64,000 nucleotides of DNA, taken from the NCBI RefSeq assembly GCF_017562075.2, contig NC_054084.1, positions 37,821,499 to 37,885,498 of the forward strand, in the 5' to 3' direction. A program made the position numbers and the translations under genes. How positions within the stretch are numbered: the stretch's first letter is position 1; each line of letters starts with the position of its first letter. Shown here one piece after another: positions 46,864 to 57,205 of this stretch. Origin of the DNA: Anopheles merus. Taxonomy: Eukaryota > Arthropoda > Insecta > Diptera > Culicidae. Under the pieces are notes generated by a model. That model was not told the origin of the DNA. It saw only the letters and a program-made list of their open reading frames with translations, and ran no database searches.

Positions 46864-46888
46864 GTTTTTTTTCTTGTTTCAGGTAAGT
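46864..46888 (+). promoter_or_regulatory. Fused 3'/5' splice site (recursive-splice type)
   Basis: A tract of T with TTCTTGTTTCAG is followed immediately by GTAAGT, with AG at 46881-46882 and GT at 46883-46884. Insect ratchet points in long introns have this composition: an optimal acceptor joined to an optimal donor, giving a zero-length exon. It may equally be an ordinary acceptor whose exon happens to start GTAAGT. Confidence 0.45.
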
Positions 46889-46983
46889 GCAAACATACTT
46901 GCCTTTAAAAGTCTTCCTAGAAATGCTACCATAGAGAACGCACTCGAAAGATGCCAGTACAAGGCACTGCACTCGTTCAACCG
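46883..46983 (+). CDS. Candidate internal exon or recursive-splicing exon, 101 bp
   Basis: The exon lies between an excellent acceptor (46881-46882) and an excellent donor CCG|GTAAGT (46984). In phase 0 it is open throughout: VSANILAFKSLPRNATIENA, then LERCQYKALHSFNR. If the downstream donor is not used, TAA inside the donor ends the frame at once. Phase 0 is what the exon at 14897-15091 offers. Because it starts with GTAAGT it also fits the short cryptic exons that help define recursive splice sites in Drosophila. The sequence alone cannot decide between coding exon and cryptic exon. Protein family unknown. Confidence 0.4.
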
Positions 46984-47609
46984 GTAAGTGAAAATTACAG
47001 CTCAATCAGTCTACTTCCATTATCTTCAGACATCAGAGCACGGTGTGTATGTATGCGATTTTTCTTTAAATCTAAACACACAGTACCGACCGTCGTCGCT
47101 GTGTAGGTTAACACATTCTCAACCTGTCTCGTACGATTTAGAACCAGTGTACGAACGATTTCTATTTGCTTTTACCCACAATTTCCAATCGGTTTCAGTT
47201 CGAAATGGAACGAAAAGTCGTCGGTACATTTGCTGTGTGAATTGCTTCGAGGTTTCTTTCCCTTTCCTTTTGTCAATGATCTTGCTGTGGGTGTGGGGGC
47301 GGCTTATGGGTAAACCAGAATGCACTAAATTCCAGCCAGGGACTTGAGTGTGATGTTATGAAGTTGACTTGCTTGTGAGTGGCAACATTGGGTGGTAAGC
47401 TCTGGAGTTTCCCCGTTTGCGATTGCACGTTGCTTTGTTGTTGCCGTGTGTCTATGCGCGATCATTCCAACCGATAGACGACCACAGACATACAACTTTA
47501 ATTAAACGTAGTGAATCGCTTCAATCCAACATGCTTTAAGCAATCTTTAAGACAGAATAGAACGGTGGCATTGGAAAAGCGTATTTTTTGTTTACATTAA
47601 TTTTGGCAG

Positions 47610-47739
47610 TAGTTTTAGAGATGATTTTCGACTCATATTATTGTATGAGTTGAACTTTTTGTTCCCACTGTTTGGAGGTCCTGCCCGAGGGTATGTACGT
47701 ACGGAATGCAACAAGAGAAACAAAAAAAAAACTTTCTGA
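47610..47739 (+). CDS. Candidate terminal exon following 46883-46983
   Basis: The acceptor is TTTACATTAATTTTGGCAG, with a usable branch-point A in ATTAAT. The exon supplies the one base needed to complete the arginine codon split by the donor at 46984, and then stays open (SFRDDFRLILLYELNFLFPL, then GGPARGYVRTECNKRNKKKT) to TGA at 47737-47739. AATAAA follows 57 bp downstream. An alternative internal donor, GAGG|GTATGT, lies at 47691. The match of phase, stop and poly(A) signal is suggestive, not decisive. Confidence 0.25.
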
Positions 47740-47795
47740 ATGCTTTTCTCAACCGTCACTAAGCTTGGTCTAAAGTTTTTGGCTCCGGTAAAACG

Positions 47796-47801
47796 AATAA
47801 A
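47796..47801 (+). terminator. AATAAA poly(A) signal
   Basis: Consensus hexamer 57 bp after the stop of the candidate terminal exon, followed by G/T-rich sequence (TGCTGTTGTGG). Confidence 0.3.
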
Positions 47802-48430
47802 ATGCTGTTGTGGCCGCACCGCCCACAACTAAACCGTACGCCAGCAATGCGTTTGACCCATTCGAGCTTGGGCTTGTCCATCGTTCTCGTCGTTGGACAG
47901 AAGAAAGCTTGTGTGTGTGTGAAATTTCATGCACAACTCAACCCTGTTCTCTTCCCCTTTCATTCTTCCCTCGGCTTCTCTCTTTCACCTTGATCTCATT
48001 TGGTTTCGCTCGTAAGTCCCTCGAATATTAAATATTTTAATAAACATTCCTGTAATTAAGCCAACTCTATTTCCTAGCGGGTAGCGCTCCCAACTTGCAT
48101 TGCATTCACGGTGTCTCTGTCGCTCAATGCGTTGTGGTGTGGAACCGAGCTTTTTCGGTCGAGCATATAGTTTGTGTGTGTGGGTCCTCCCCCCGGTGCG
48201 ATGAAAATAGTCTAGCTGCTCTAGGTGGGCTCGAGCGTTTATGAACGCTATCGTCTGGCGAGATTTGCGTTCATTCTCTTCATTCACCGTTTGGATGACA
48301 TCGGCTTAACCACTAAGGCAATGAAGGCTAAGGATAAAACATGGGACACTGCAGCGAAAGGACGATAAAAGATACGGATAGGCTATCGGCCAAGTGGGCC
48401 TATCTATGGGTGGTTTTTTGTTACGCTTTC

Positions 48431-48470
<40 letters not shown>

Positions 48471-49166
48471 AGTCGCAGACATATTGCATACACGTATGCA
48501 AACATTTGAAGATAGTCGGTGGAGAAAAAAAATACTGCAGGAAGAAATATTGTGCCCTTCACACTAGAACACAGTATAATAGGGGGAAAAAAATAAACCC
48601 CTCCGAGTCTCATAGGGCCCGGTACATTTCATCGCTTTCATAACACTCCGTCGTGTTTGTAGTGCAGCGGGGCCATGGTAGGGAAGGCGGCTAAGAATTA
48701 GTTCGTGCTTGAGTTTTCCAGAAGGACTTTTAGGCTATAAAAATGTCTACTCGTTTTTCTGCCCTTCTTCTGATGGCTTAATTAAAACTGCTCATGTGAA
48801 TAAGTACCGAAAACCGTTTGTACATTCCATGAGTTTGAATGTGTGTTGGAACAGTCTTTTTTTGGTTTGTGAAGTTTCGTCATCATCAAGCTGTTTGGTA
48901 AGTTTTCCTGGTTTACCAGTGATGGATTTTGTTTGGATTATTATTTAAAATTTTAAATGAAATGAATGCAACTACATTGTAAAAAGTTTAAATAATTTTT
49001 TTGATAAATTTGTCTTGTAATATTTTTGAAATCTTCATGCTAATGTGCTTGAATTTAAATCTTTGCAAATTAATTTTTAAATCTTTTGCAAAAGTAACGG
49101 AGACCTTCAAAATGCCCTAAGTAAGGGTACTATCAATACACTTTGAAGTCCTAACACATGCCACGA
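47802..49166. other. Unique sequence with (CT)n
   Basis: (TC)n at about 48430-48467. A donor-like TTTG|GTAAGT near 48896 has no paired acceptor with an open frame that I trust. Confidence 0.4.
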
Positions 49167-49740
49167 AAGGTATTATTATTATTATTATTATTTATTTAAT
49201 CTTCAACGGGCCGTATGGCCTAATTAAGATGTAACAGTTCAATTTAAAAAAAAATAAATAGCAAAAATAAGATTTGCATCGCAATTCACTGCGGCCACGG
49301 CAAAAGCCGGAGACGTTCCTTGAAGCACTGAGTTGAGATGTCGAAGTCGAAGCAATCCGAGACAGTGTTGAAGACAGCCGACATGCGGAACATAGGGTCA
49401 GACCGACCAGCACTGGAACGGGGTTGAGCGAGCCGTAGAGTTTCTCTAGACCTAAGTGTTCGGGATGGTGCATAGATATCGACTCGATGCAACAAAGGCG
49501 ATGAGTCGATAGAGCCATTTAGCAATCCAGCGATGAAAGAGCACTGTGCATTGCGTCTTCTAACCGAAAGAGGTTCAAGGCCTAGAAGACGGCACCGCGC
49601 AGCATACGGAGGAAGATTATTGCGATCCTGCCAGGGAAGTAGGCGTAGGGCATATCTCGTGAGCTTACGTTGAATCGCCTCAAGTCGAGCAATTGAAGAA
49701 GCGGTAGTTGGGCTCCAGACTACGCCAGGTATGTCCCAAA
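49167..49740 (-). pseudogene. 5'-truncated non-LTR retrotransposon (I-like), 3' end
   Basis: The minus strand encodes the C-terminal part of a reverse transcriptase ORF: VVWSPTTASSIARLEAIQRK, LTRYALRLLPWQDRNNLPPY, CRLLGLEPLSVRRR, HRVDIYAPSRTLRSRETLRL and an end at CFKERLRLLPWPQ. This post-polymerase region (VWSP...RLEAIQRKLTR) is typical of jockey/I-group insect LINEs. After the stop a short 3' UTR leads to a (TAA)n tail (49171-49197 on the plus strand), as in I elements. Similarity begins at about 49725; the part of the open frame upstream (to 49981) is unrelated flank that happens to stay open. The clade call rests mainly on the tail. Confidence 0.85.
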
Positions 49741-50216
49741 ATCGGTTGCAAATTTCCCTCCCTATGTCCTCATTGTAAAATTGTAAATTATCGGCATTCT
49801 TACCAAACCCATGCATTAGATTGGCAAATGCAACACGATTGATGTTGTTTTTACTGCCAAAACGGGTGTGTCTATGTGCCATCTCTTGCCATCCAGGATG
49901 CTTCGCACAGCTTACAGCAAGAACGTGTAGCAACGATGATAAAATGCCTTCATAAAAATTCATTAAAAATTTAAATTTCATACAACGATGCTCTCGAATC
50001 GTTGGTTAGCGTGTATAGTAGCTTTTTTTTGGATTTGTATCGTCCCTTGCTGTTGTCTGCCTTTGAGATGGGGGTTTTCCCCTGGCGTATACTACACGCC
50101 CATGAGTGTTGTTTTATTGGCTGAAAGTATGCTCAGATAGGAGGGGCACCAAACACTAAAGGTTTACCACAAGTTTGTTCTATCTTGGTCAAACGTAGAA
50201 CCAAAGGGGTCAACAT

Positions 50217-50250
<34 letters not shown>

Positions 50251-51127
50251 TGTGCAACTAAGGAGAGATATATTGCTAGCGTTGCATCGTTTTTGCGTCC
50301 ACCGATATTTGGTTTGCGCCGTTACAGTATTGTCATAGGAAAACGCTCGCATTACCTTCCTAACCTGAAGCAACACAGCTCAGTGAAAGAGTCCTTTGGT
50401 TTTTGGGAAGGGTGAAACAAAAACTACACTTTACTACCCCATTTTACGTTTAGATGAAACGTTTTTCAACATACTATTTGCGCGCTCTAACTGGTAGCAA
50501 AATTGGACAAATGTAAAGAGTACAACAGCAGCTTGGTAGTGGTGTTTTTTTCCTCTATCCTTCGCCCTTATTGCTGGTGGTGTAGTGCACCTCGATGCGG
50601 AGATGAAAAAACTAACTGATGAAAGAAAGATTTGCTCACAGGTAGCGAACCGCAAGAACCGTAAATGAAACCGTTTTCCGTTTTTATCTACATGGTTCGG
50701 CACCATACCCATGTGTCGAGAGTGAACACACATCCAGACAAAGAGAGAGAGAGAGAGGGTTCCTGTGCTGTGGTCAGATGCAATGATATTGGTGCGCAAT
50801 CCTTGTTTTCGGCAAGTGTTCCTGTTGGCAAGTTCGGCACGTTGAAAGCTGAAACTCCACACATTTAATTAACTCATAACTGCAGTGTGCGCCATTGGGG
50901 TTTTTTTCGGAGAGGTTTTTGCCGTTGTTGCGTATACCAATGGATGGTCGCATGGTTTTGAGGTAACAGTGCAGAAATTGCTGCAGTTGTGGTTTTAGTA
51001 CATCGGTTTACACTTGCTGTGGCAGAAGATAGGCTGCATAGGGAAAGGTGTTTTTTGTTCTTACTGAGGGAAGGCAGTTTTGCATCATGTTTATCCATTG
51101 AGTCACGTTGTGTAGTTTCTGCGAATA
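49741..51127. other. Unique sequence with (AC)n
   Basis: (AC)n at about 50218-50247 and a short (GA)n at 50742-50757. No supported exon. Confidence 0.4.
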
Positions 51128-51153
51128 GCATAGTTTGTGTTTTCAGGTAAGTG
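51128..51153 (+). promoter_or_regulatory. Second fused 3'/5' splice site
   Basis: TTTGTGTTTTCAG at 51134-51146 is joined directly to GTAAGTG at 51147. The pyrimidine tract is weaker than at 46882. The frame after it soon meets TAA (GTA AGT GAA TAA), so it does not look like a coding exon start. Confidence 0.35.
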
Positions 51154-51302
51154 AATAACAGCTTATTGGTATTATGGCAGTAATATTAGTTTTTTTTTCG
51201 AGAAAGAATAAAAGAGAGCCTCTGAAAAGCTTACAAGTGGTCAGTGTAATCACTCTTCACAAAATTCTGCATCCTTTGCAGACTATATAATAGCCATCTC
51301 TA

Positions 51303-52049
51303 ACTAGTTGCCGCCGGTCTAACAGAAATCCCCCCGGGGCGGGACCCAACCGTAAGACACCCGATGGTGTTAATCCGAAAAGATTGTACAAAATTGCTCC
51401 ACTCTCCAATGGTGCGCTAGACATCGTCATAAAAGTAGTCCATCTTCTGAACGATGTTTTTTTGTTCCATGCACACTTTGCTCCAAACCCCAGGCGAGCT
51501 AATGCTATTAGAAACCTTCAATTAGAGCTGTTCCGAGAAGTGGTTTACGAAATACTGCAACGCATCGTCTACAGTTGCAGCTGACAGTGCGAACTGAGTT
51601 ATAGCATTTTAAGCTTATTCAATTCCATAGATTTTCTCGACGAACACACAAAACGTTCCCGGATTGTGTGCGTTTGTATGGCTCAGTTGCTGTCCCAGAG
51701 ACTGTACCGTTTGCCAGTAAAGTAGAAAGACAAATTCACTCGACGTGTGCAGCACGTTTCGTCGCACACGGATAGATGGTGCTAAGTTTTGTCAAAGCAT
51801 CTTCCTCCCGACGCACAAAGCGTTCTAGTTGACCGAATGAATTCGAATGAAGCTGTGACTTTGCCTCGTTCTCGTCTGCCACCAGACGGACTAGGGAGCG
51901 CTGGAGGGATGTTTCTGCTAGGAATAAAATAAAAGAACCGTATGTGCACTATCGGAGTTGCCCTCGCCAGCGTAGTACCCTGTACGCTATGTCGAACTGC
52001 TGACCGAATCGCTGGTCAGCAGAGTAGCAACAATTGGACAGTTCTTACG
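51303..52049 (-). pseudogene. Possible decayed coding region, minus strand
   Basis: On the minus strand a frame up to 52049 (KVELKMLELGKWIP) can join across a 131-bp intron (GTAAGA at 52048, ATTCCTAG ending 51918) to ETSLQRSLVRLVADENEAKS and QLERFVRREEDALTKL. A +1 shift at 51737-51795 leads to EFVFLLYWQTVQSLGQQL and FCVFVEKIYGIE, then two TAA codons (51615-51617, 51609-51611), SAATVDDALQYFVNHFSEQL, TAA (51522-51524), VQKMDYFYDDV and TAG (51417-51419). The composition looks protein-like and helical, but four stops in about 145 codons is not far below chance. No family recognised. A plus-strand ORF (51384-51584) overlaps it. Confidence 0.25.
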
Positions 52050-52099
52050 AGGGATCCACTTTCCTAATTCTAGCATCTTTAGCTCGACTTTGCACGCTT

Positions 52100-52128
52100 T
52101 CTCTCTATCTTTCTCTCTCTCTTATTGG

Positions 52129-52205
<77 letters not shown>

Positions 52206-52208
52206 TCT
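52100..52208 (+). repeat. Compound (CT)n with repeated ATTGGT spacers
   Basis: (TC)n runs interrupted twice by TTATTGGTC at the same spacing, so the larger unit itself was duplicated. Confidence 0.9.
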
Positions 52209-55200
52209 TTCCTTCGTAGTAGCTGCTTGAGGCGACGAAATGATAACTACGTACTCGCTATCGGGGCCGTAACTTTTGTCCTCGTAGCCTAAGTAAGTGC
52301 GAGCAAATGCATACAACCGCCCTTTACCCGGCACGTTAAATTGATGGGCGAAGCCGATGGGAGAAAAATGAGATGAAAAAGAGCTTTTACTTGTTCGAGC
52401 ACTTATGATTACCTTCGCACCCGAAGAAGACGGTCTGGACAAGTTTGATATGCTCTCGAAGTGCCTAGGTGTATGGATGTGTGGGAAATGGTTCGAACGT
52501 GAGTGGAGTAAAGTAACCTGGACACCCGATAAAGCAGAAACGACAGTGGCAATCATCGTAAGAAGGCAGGATATGTTGGCACCATATCTTTAAAGCACAA
52601 GTAGCCCGGAGGCTAGGGTGGACGTAGCAGACAGGCCGCGTGTGTAACGCCAGAGACGCAGAGCATAAACATGCCGTTTGGGGGTGGGCCCTTTTATCCA
52701 TTGCACCGGTTCCGTGCTCATCCCAGTGCAGGCCGGTCTTTGTTATCCTTTGATTCCTTATTCTTGGCCTGCCCGGACTTGGCTTCGTTTGTCAGGGTCA
52801 GAGAGTGTTGTGTGTAGTGTGCACTTCGTTGTCCGGCGTGTTATGTTACGTCGTCGTTTGCGTGGCGGGGGGACTGTCCGGCAGGGGGTAGTAGGATCGT
52901 TTCATCGTTTGCTGCTGACATTAGAGAACTTCTTGGCGAGATGATATTGAATGGTTTCGTTTATGCTAGCACGTGGGTGTGTGTATGTGTGTGTGTGTTT
53001 GTGAGCTGCCCCCCCCCCCTTTCCGTACCGTTTGCTAACAATCTAACACGGTCAGCATGATGGAGGAGGCCGGACGAACTGTAGGGCGTCAACGATGACG
53101 TCGACCTTTTGGCATCAGCTAGGGGTTAGGGAGACGGAGCTTGCGAAGGGACTTGGTATTACTTCCTTCCTACATATTACCAACACGTACACGTCGTACT
53201 GCGGCGCTAAGGCTCGGAGTATCGTAAAAATTGCTCGACTACCACTACGGTTAGAATGTGCAAGCAGGCCCTTCCCGTACATTGGCTTCCATTTCCTGTG
53301 GCAGCCGGATCGAAGTAGTAGTAGCCGGTTCGGAAAAGCGGACTGATTGACTTTTAACCCGGAAGGAAAAATACTCCATGCCTGTGTATCGAATGACTTG
53401 TGATGCCGCAGCAGAAAAGGGTTGAAGCCGCTCACACTCGCACGTCACAGCCGCTCGGCAGCTGCTGCATAAATAGTGTGTTGAGCTTACCGATCACCAC
53501 GCATTAAAACTTACACGTACCGAGCCAGCTGTGCGGGTGGCATTTTGATGGTATTGCTACGATAAATTGTGTACCGAAGAAGGACGTGTCCGTTTCAATG
53601 GCCGGTCATTCTGTAAATAGTTGATTGATAGTTTTTGGCTTCAATATTGAGTGGTTGGGATAGTTAAAATCAACTCGTTCGAGGTTTTTCGGTAGTAACC
53701 GAACATGTACTGTTTCTTGCGATTGGGTGATTTGTTTCGGCAATCTGGGGGGGGGGGGGGGGGGGGGGGGGGGGCTACATTGAGGGTGACAAATGATGAA
53801 TGATTGCTATTGTTTTGCGATGATCGATTTTTATAGTTTTGATTCGGGTAAAGGGTTTTATTGAACATCACTATTCAACAGGTGTGGTTGAAAGCTGTAG
53901 CACGAATGTCTTTTGTTTTTAGTATGTCGAGAATTGCTTTATTTTGTACTCAGTGGAAAATACAATTTTGCTATACCATTGTTAAATCAAATAGTACAGT
54001 TGAATAATTGAACATTGAATTTGAATTAAAACCGTTTGCTATGAATGCTTCTCTTTGTTTGTGATCACCAGTGGTGGCAAGATTGCTCGAACCACACCAA
54101 CATATTTGCATTCGATTTTCATGGTGCAATAAATCGAAGCAGTGAATTAAGTTGTTGTCATGAAAATTTAAGACGCATGCTAAAAATAGCAATCATTCAA
54201 GACGAACCGTCGTTGCAAGGTATCGACACATCAAACCGTGGGCGCCTCCATCGGTACTAAAATGACATTTATGTCACCGGATTGAACCAAGCTCTTAACG
54301 GTGTGTCGGTCAATAGCTTTTCAAAAGGGTTGCAAAGGATTGATGCTTCTGTGTACTCTTTTTTATTGCAAATGGGTTTGTTTTTATTTGTGAGGCTAAA
54401 GCACTTTTGGATCACAAGGTTTTAATTGCCGATTTGTTTGAGTTTAAATACTTCAGAGTTGTTTTAATGCAACGTTTTGTTTGATATTGTTTGAAAATAC
54501 TTATCAATGTTTGACTCACACGTAATACTTTGCTTAATTTTTTTCCGTTGAAATTTTTGCTTTATTCTGGGGCTTTTGTTTGTAAAACAAAGCTCCTCCA
54601 AATCTCTTCTCCTATACGCTGTGGTATAAACAAAATCTTAAATGTTTGGAAATCACTAAACGTGGGTGTGTTGTCTCACTAAACGCCGGAGATTGCAGCT
54701 AGACGACACGGAAGGATTAAAGGTCATCTGTTCACGTGGAAGCTTTGCTTGTTTAGGTCCCATTAAGGCAAGGGGGATGAAATGTGTTTGTTGACTGAGT
54801 TACCTTTTCCACGTCGGTTGACATCCTTTCTACCTTTACTTTGATACATAACTTTGTGGAAAGATTACGTAGCTGCTCGTAGAACGGTATGTGTGGTAAT
54901 GGGACCGAAGTTTTTACCCAAAGTGTATCGCTTTTCGAAGGCTGTTGATCTACTAGACATGTGCGGTTGCGGTTATCGTTTGCCATTCTTTAACTTTGTA
55001 GGCTCGACTAGATGTGATCCCTATTCTTACGCAATATTGCATTAGTGTTTGCATAAGATGAGCCAAACTGGAACGTTTTAACTTAACTGAAAAGGCTATC
55101 TTAAAGTAGTTTGAATTGTTACATAACTAATTTTATTATTTTTTCACCATTTTACTTATGTTTTTATTTACGTTATTTTGTGTGTCCCTTATCATATTTT

Positions 55201-55369
55201 ATCATATTTTAAACAAAGTAATAAATAATAAAATAGTGTTGTTGACTGTAGCACAATTCAATGTTTGTTTGTAGTTATTTTAGTGTATGACAGTCTAGTA
55301 TTTACACAAGGTTATTGCAATTCTTCTATTTGGTGTAACGTTCTACGTTGACATTCTGGCTGTCTATAT
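52209..55369. other. Unique sequence with homopolymer tracts
   Basis: Includes poly(C) at about 53009-53018 and poly(G) at 53747-53774. An open minus-strand frame at 52220-52400 contains GRLYAFARTYLGYEDKSYGP and may extend the possible decayed gene below it. Nothing else is supported. Confidence 0.35.
53747..53774 (+). repeat. Uninterrupted run of 28 G
   Basis: Twenty-eight consecutive G on the plus strand, long enough for several overlapping quadruplex registers. Exact length in the genome is uncertain because sequencing of such runs is error-prone. Confidence 0.9.
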
Positions 55370-55500
55370 AGGCTTTCCAGGCTTATTCAGTAACTCGCAG
55401 TCAGTCATTGTTACGAATGAACGGTCCATTCTAGATTTGAACCCACGATGGGCATGTTGTTAAATCGTTCGAAAAACTGTACCACGGGTCTGCCCCTTGC
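55370..55500 (-). mobile_element. Second-family SINE, inverted, with box B
   Basis: The minus strand reads CCCGTGGTACAG, then ATTTAACAACATGCCCATCG, box B GGGTTCAAATC, and after a changed middle GTTACTGAATAAGCCTGGAA and AGCCTATATAG. The head is shared with SINE200-like copies and the body with 25555-25665 and 42235-42336. Confidence 0.75.
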
Positions 55501-55652
55501 AATTATTAAAATTTTACTAATTTTACTTTTTTTTTTTTTAACTGAAAAACACTATGAAAGCTTAGGCAAGGTATTGTTCGAAACATGTTAAATTTTGCTC
55601 GACTTTCGAACAAAAATGAACTCATAAAGGAAAAAGAAGTGGTATAGACATA

Positions 55653-55897
55653 CAGGGTTTCAAGGGGTGCTTATTGTTGTGGCACACTTCCTTTACTTCT
55701 ATATCTTATCGGAAGTGAAATTTATATGTTGGGAATTGGACTATATGGCACTCTTTTTGTACAGGTTTATTTGGATTATCTATTGCATTTGTCCAACAGG
55801 GGTGGTATAGAGTCAAATACCCATGACATAAAGTTATTTTCCCTTAAGAAAGAATCAATAAAGTGACCTACAACTATGAGAACTCCTGGAAACCCTG
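55653..55897. mobile_element. TA-flanked MITE, 245 bp
   Basis: CAGGGTTTCAAGG at the left faces CCTGGAAACCCTG at the right, with TA directly outside both ends (55651-55652, 55898-55899). Internal flanks also mirror: TGTGGCACACTTCCTTTACT versus the inverse of AATAAAGTGACCTACAACTA. TA duplications point to the Tc1/mariner group. No ORF. Confidence 0.75.
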
Positions 55898-55899
55898 TA

Positions 55900-57027
55900 T
55901 TATGTAAAAAAAACTTGAAGAACCACCAACATGATTATTGAACATTGCAAATATCCTTTCTATAATATCCATTTTTGTTTTTTATTGTTTTTTTTTGTGT
56001 CGTATGTATTTATACAACAACACAACACATATAAAATAAAACAAAATACAACAAATAATTGAAACGATTTTGACTAACAACTACTTTTATTAGCAATTGA
56101 TGTTTAGGAAGGAGTTCATTTGTATCAATAAAACAGTTGCACGACGCTGAGTTTCAGTAATGATTGACAAATGAAAGTACGCATGAGATAATAAAGCAAC
56201 AAGACAAATGAAGTTTCCTGCTTTCCTTTCTTGCTCGCTGGCCTGGTTTGACTTATCTTGGAAAAAAACCCCCTGGTATGATTACTTTTGTGTACAGTCG
56301 TGCATGCGAACGCTTACCTCCTGTTTGATGTTCGTGCGATTGCATGCTCATTTATTGCCGCAGTTTCGAGTCCTTCCGTGTCCTTCCGAAATCCTTTAAC
56401 ACGACAGTTCTGTGCCGCACTTCCGCAAACTCCGTTAGAGTAGATGGTCGTGGTGAAGGGGAGGGGGGGAGGGAGGGGAAAGAGGTTCCTTTCCCCTTAC
56501 TCACTGGTGCCACACCGACCGATGGGGCGCGTAGGTTCCATTCCAGCCACAGGAGTGTACCGCCCGGGAATCGATCGCACCACCACCACCGTTTGCGCTG
56601 TGTGCGGAAATGTGTTGCCTTTTTCTTTGCGTCGTTCTCAGCTTTATTATTTTTTTGTTGGCTCATTGCGCTCCTGCTCCTCCATTTCAAGCATTCTAAT
56701 GGTTGAATGCTGCTCCTTAGACTGCAACCGTTACGGTTGCAGGCGAGCCCCTGTGAGCTTCATTCATTCGCGCCAAAGGCACGGTAAACCATTCCTTCCG
56801 GTGTCACTGGCCCGCAGTCGCTAGTGCAGCCGGCCCGATGCCTCGGTGGGTTGTGCGCGGACAATGGACTAGCCAAACAGCATATGCTGCTGGAATTACC
56901 ATATCCTCACCACATCGCACCCTCCTCCGCATTGCTCACATTTGCCCGCACGATTGTCTGAATTGTCTGGATTTACAATACACATCCCATGCTCTGGCAG
57001 AAGGTACCGATGCGGTCGAAAATAGCG
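55900..57027. other. Unique sequence, GC-richer toward the end
   Basis: AT-rich to 56200, then a purine-rich G tract at 56455-56480 and a GC-richer segment that may be the promoter and 5' UTR of the candidate exon at 57028. No TATA box in place. Frames on both strands are open here. Confidence 0.35.
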
Positions 57028-57205
57028 ATGATGGTTGCGGCGACGGAGCAGGACAGGGAGGAAGAGGGCGATGAAAAACTATCAGCAACATTAGACTGCT
57101 CGGGCTCGGGCTGGATTTCCTTCTCTTGGTTTTTTTTGTGCGACATGGTACTGAGCAGTATCCTTTTGCTGGTGGTGTGCGAGTCGCGTCGAAGGACACT
57201 GCAAG
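57028..57205 (+). CDS. Candidate first exon encoding a signal-anchor N-terminus
   Basis: From ATG-ATG (57028 and 57031; the second has A at -3 and G at +4) the frame runs 59 codons to CAAG|GTGAGT at 57206, leaving phase 1. The product starts with an acidic segment (MMVAATEQDREEEGDEKLSA), then hydrophobic stretches WISFSWFFLCDMVLSSILLL and VVCE, then SRRRTLQ. Poor-context in-frame ATGs lie upstream at 56989 and 57010. A hydrophobic N-terminal exon ending in phase 1 is common in insect secreted or membrane proteins with Ig domains and long introns; that link is inference. The minus strand is open over the same span, which lowers confidence. Confidence 0.35.

Noticed and set aside
49741..49981. 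N-terminal 80 residues of the 231-codon ORF as part of the LINE protein
   Set aside because: The reverse transcriptase similarity begins abruptly at VVWSP; the preceding sequence lacks the conserved polymerase end (no YxxLVRxxLEY-type motif), so it is flanking DNA that stays open by chance.
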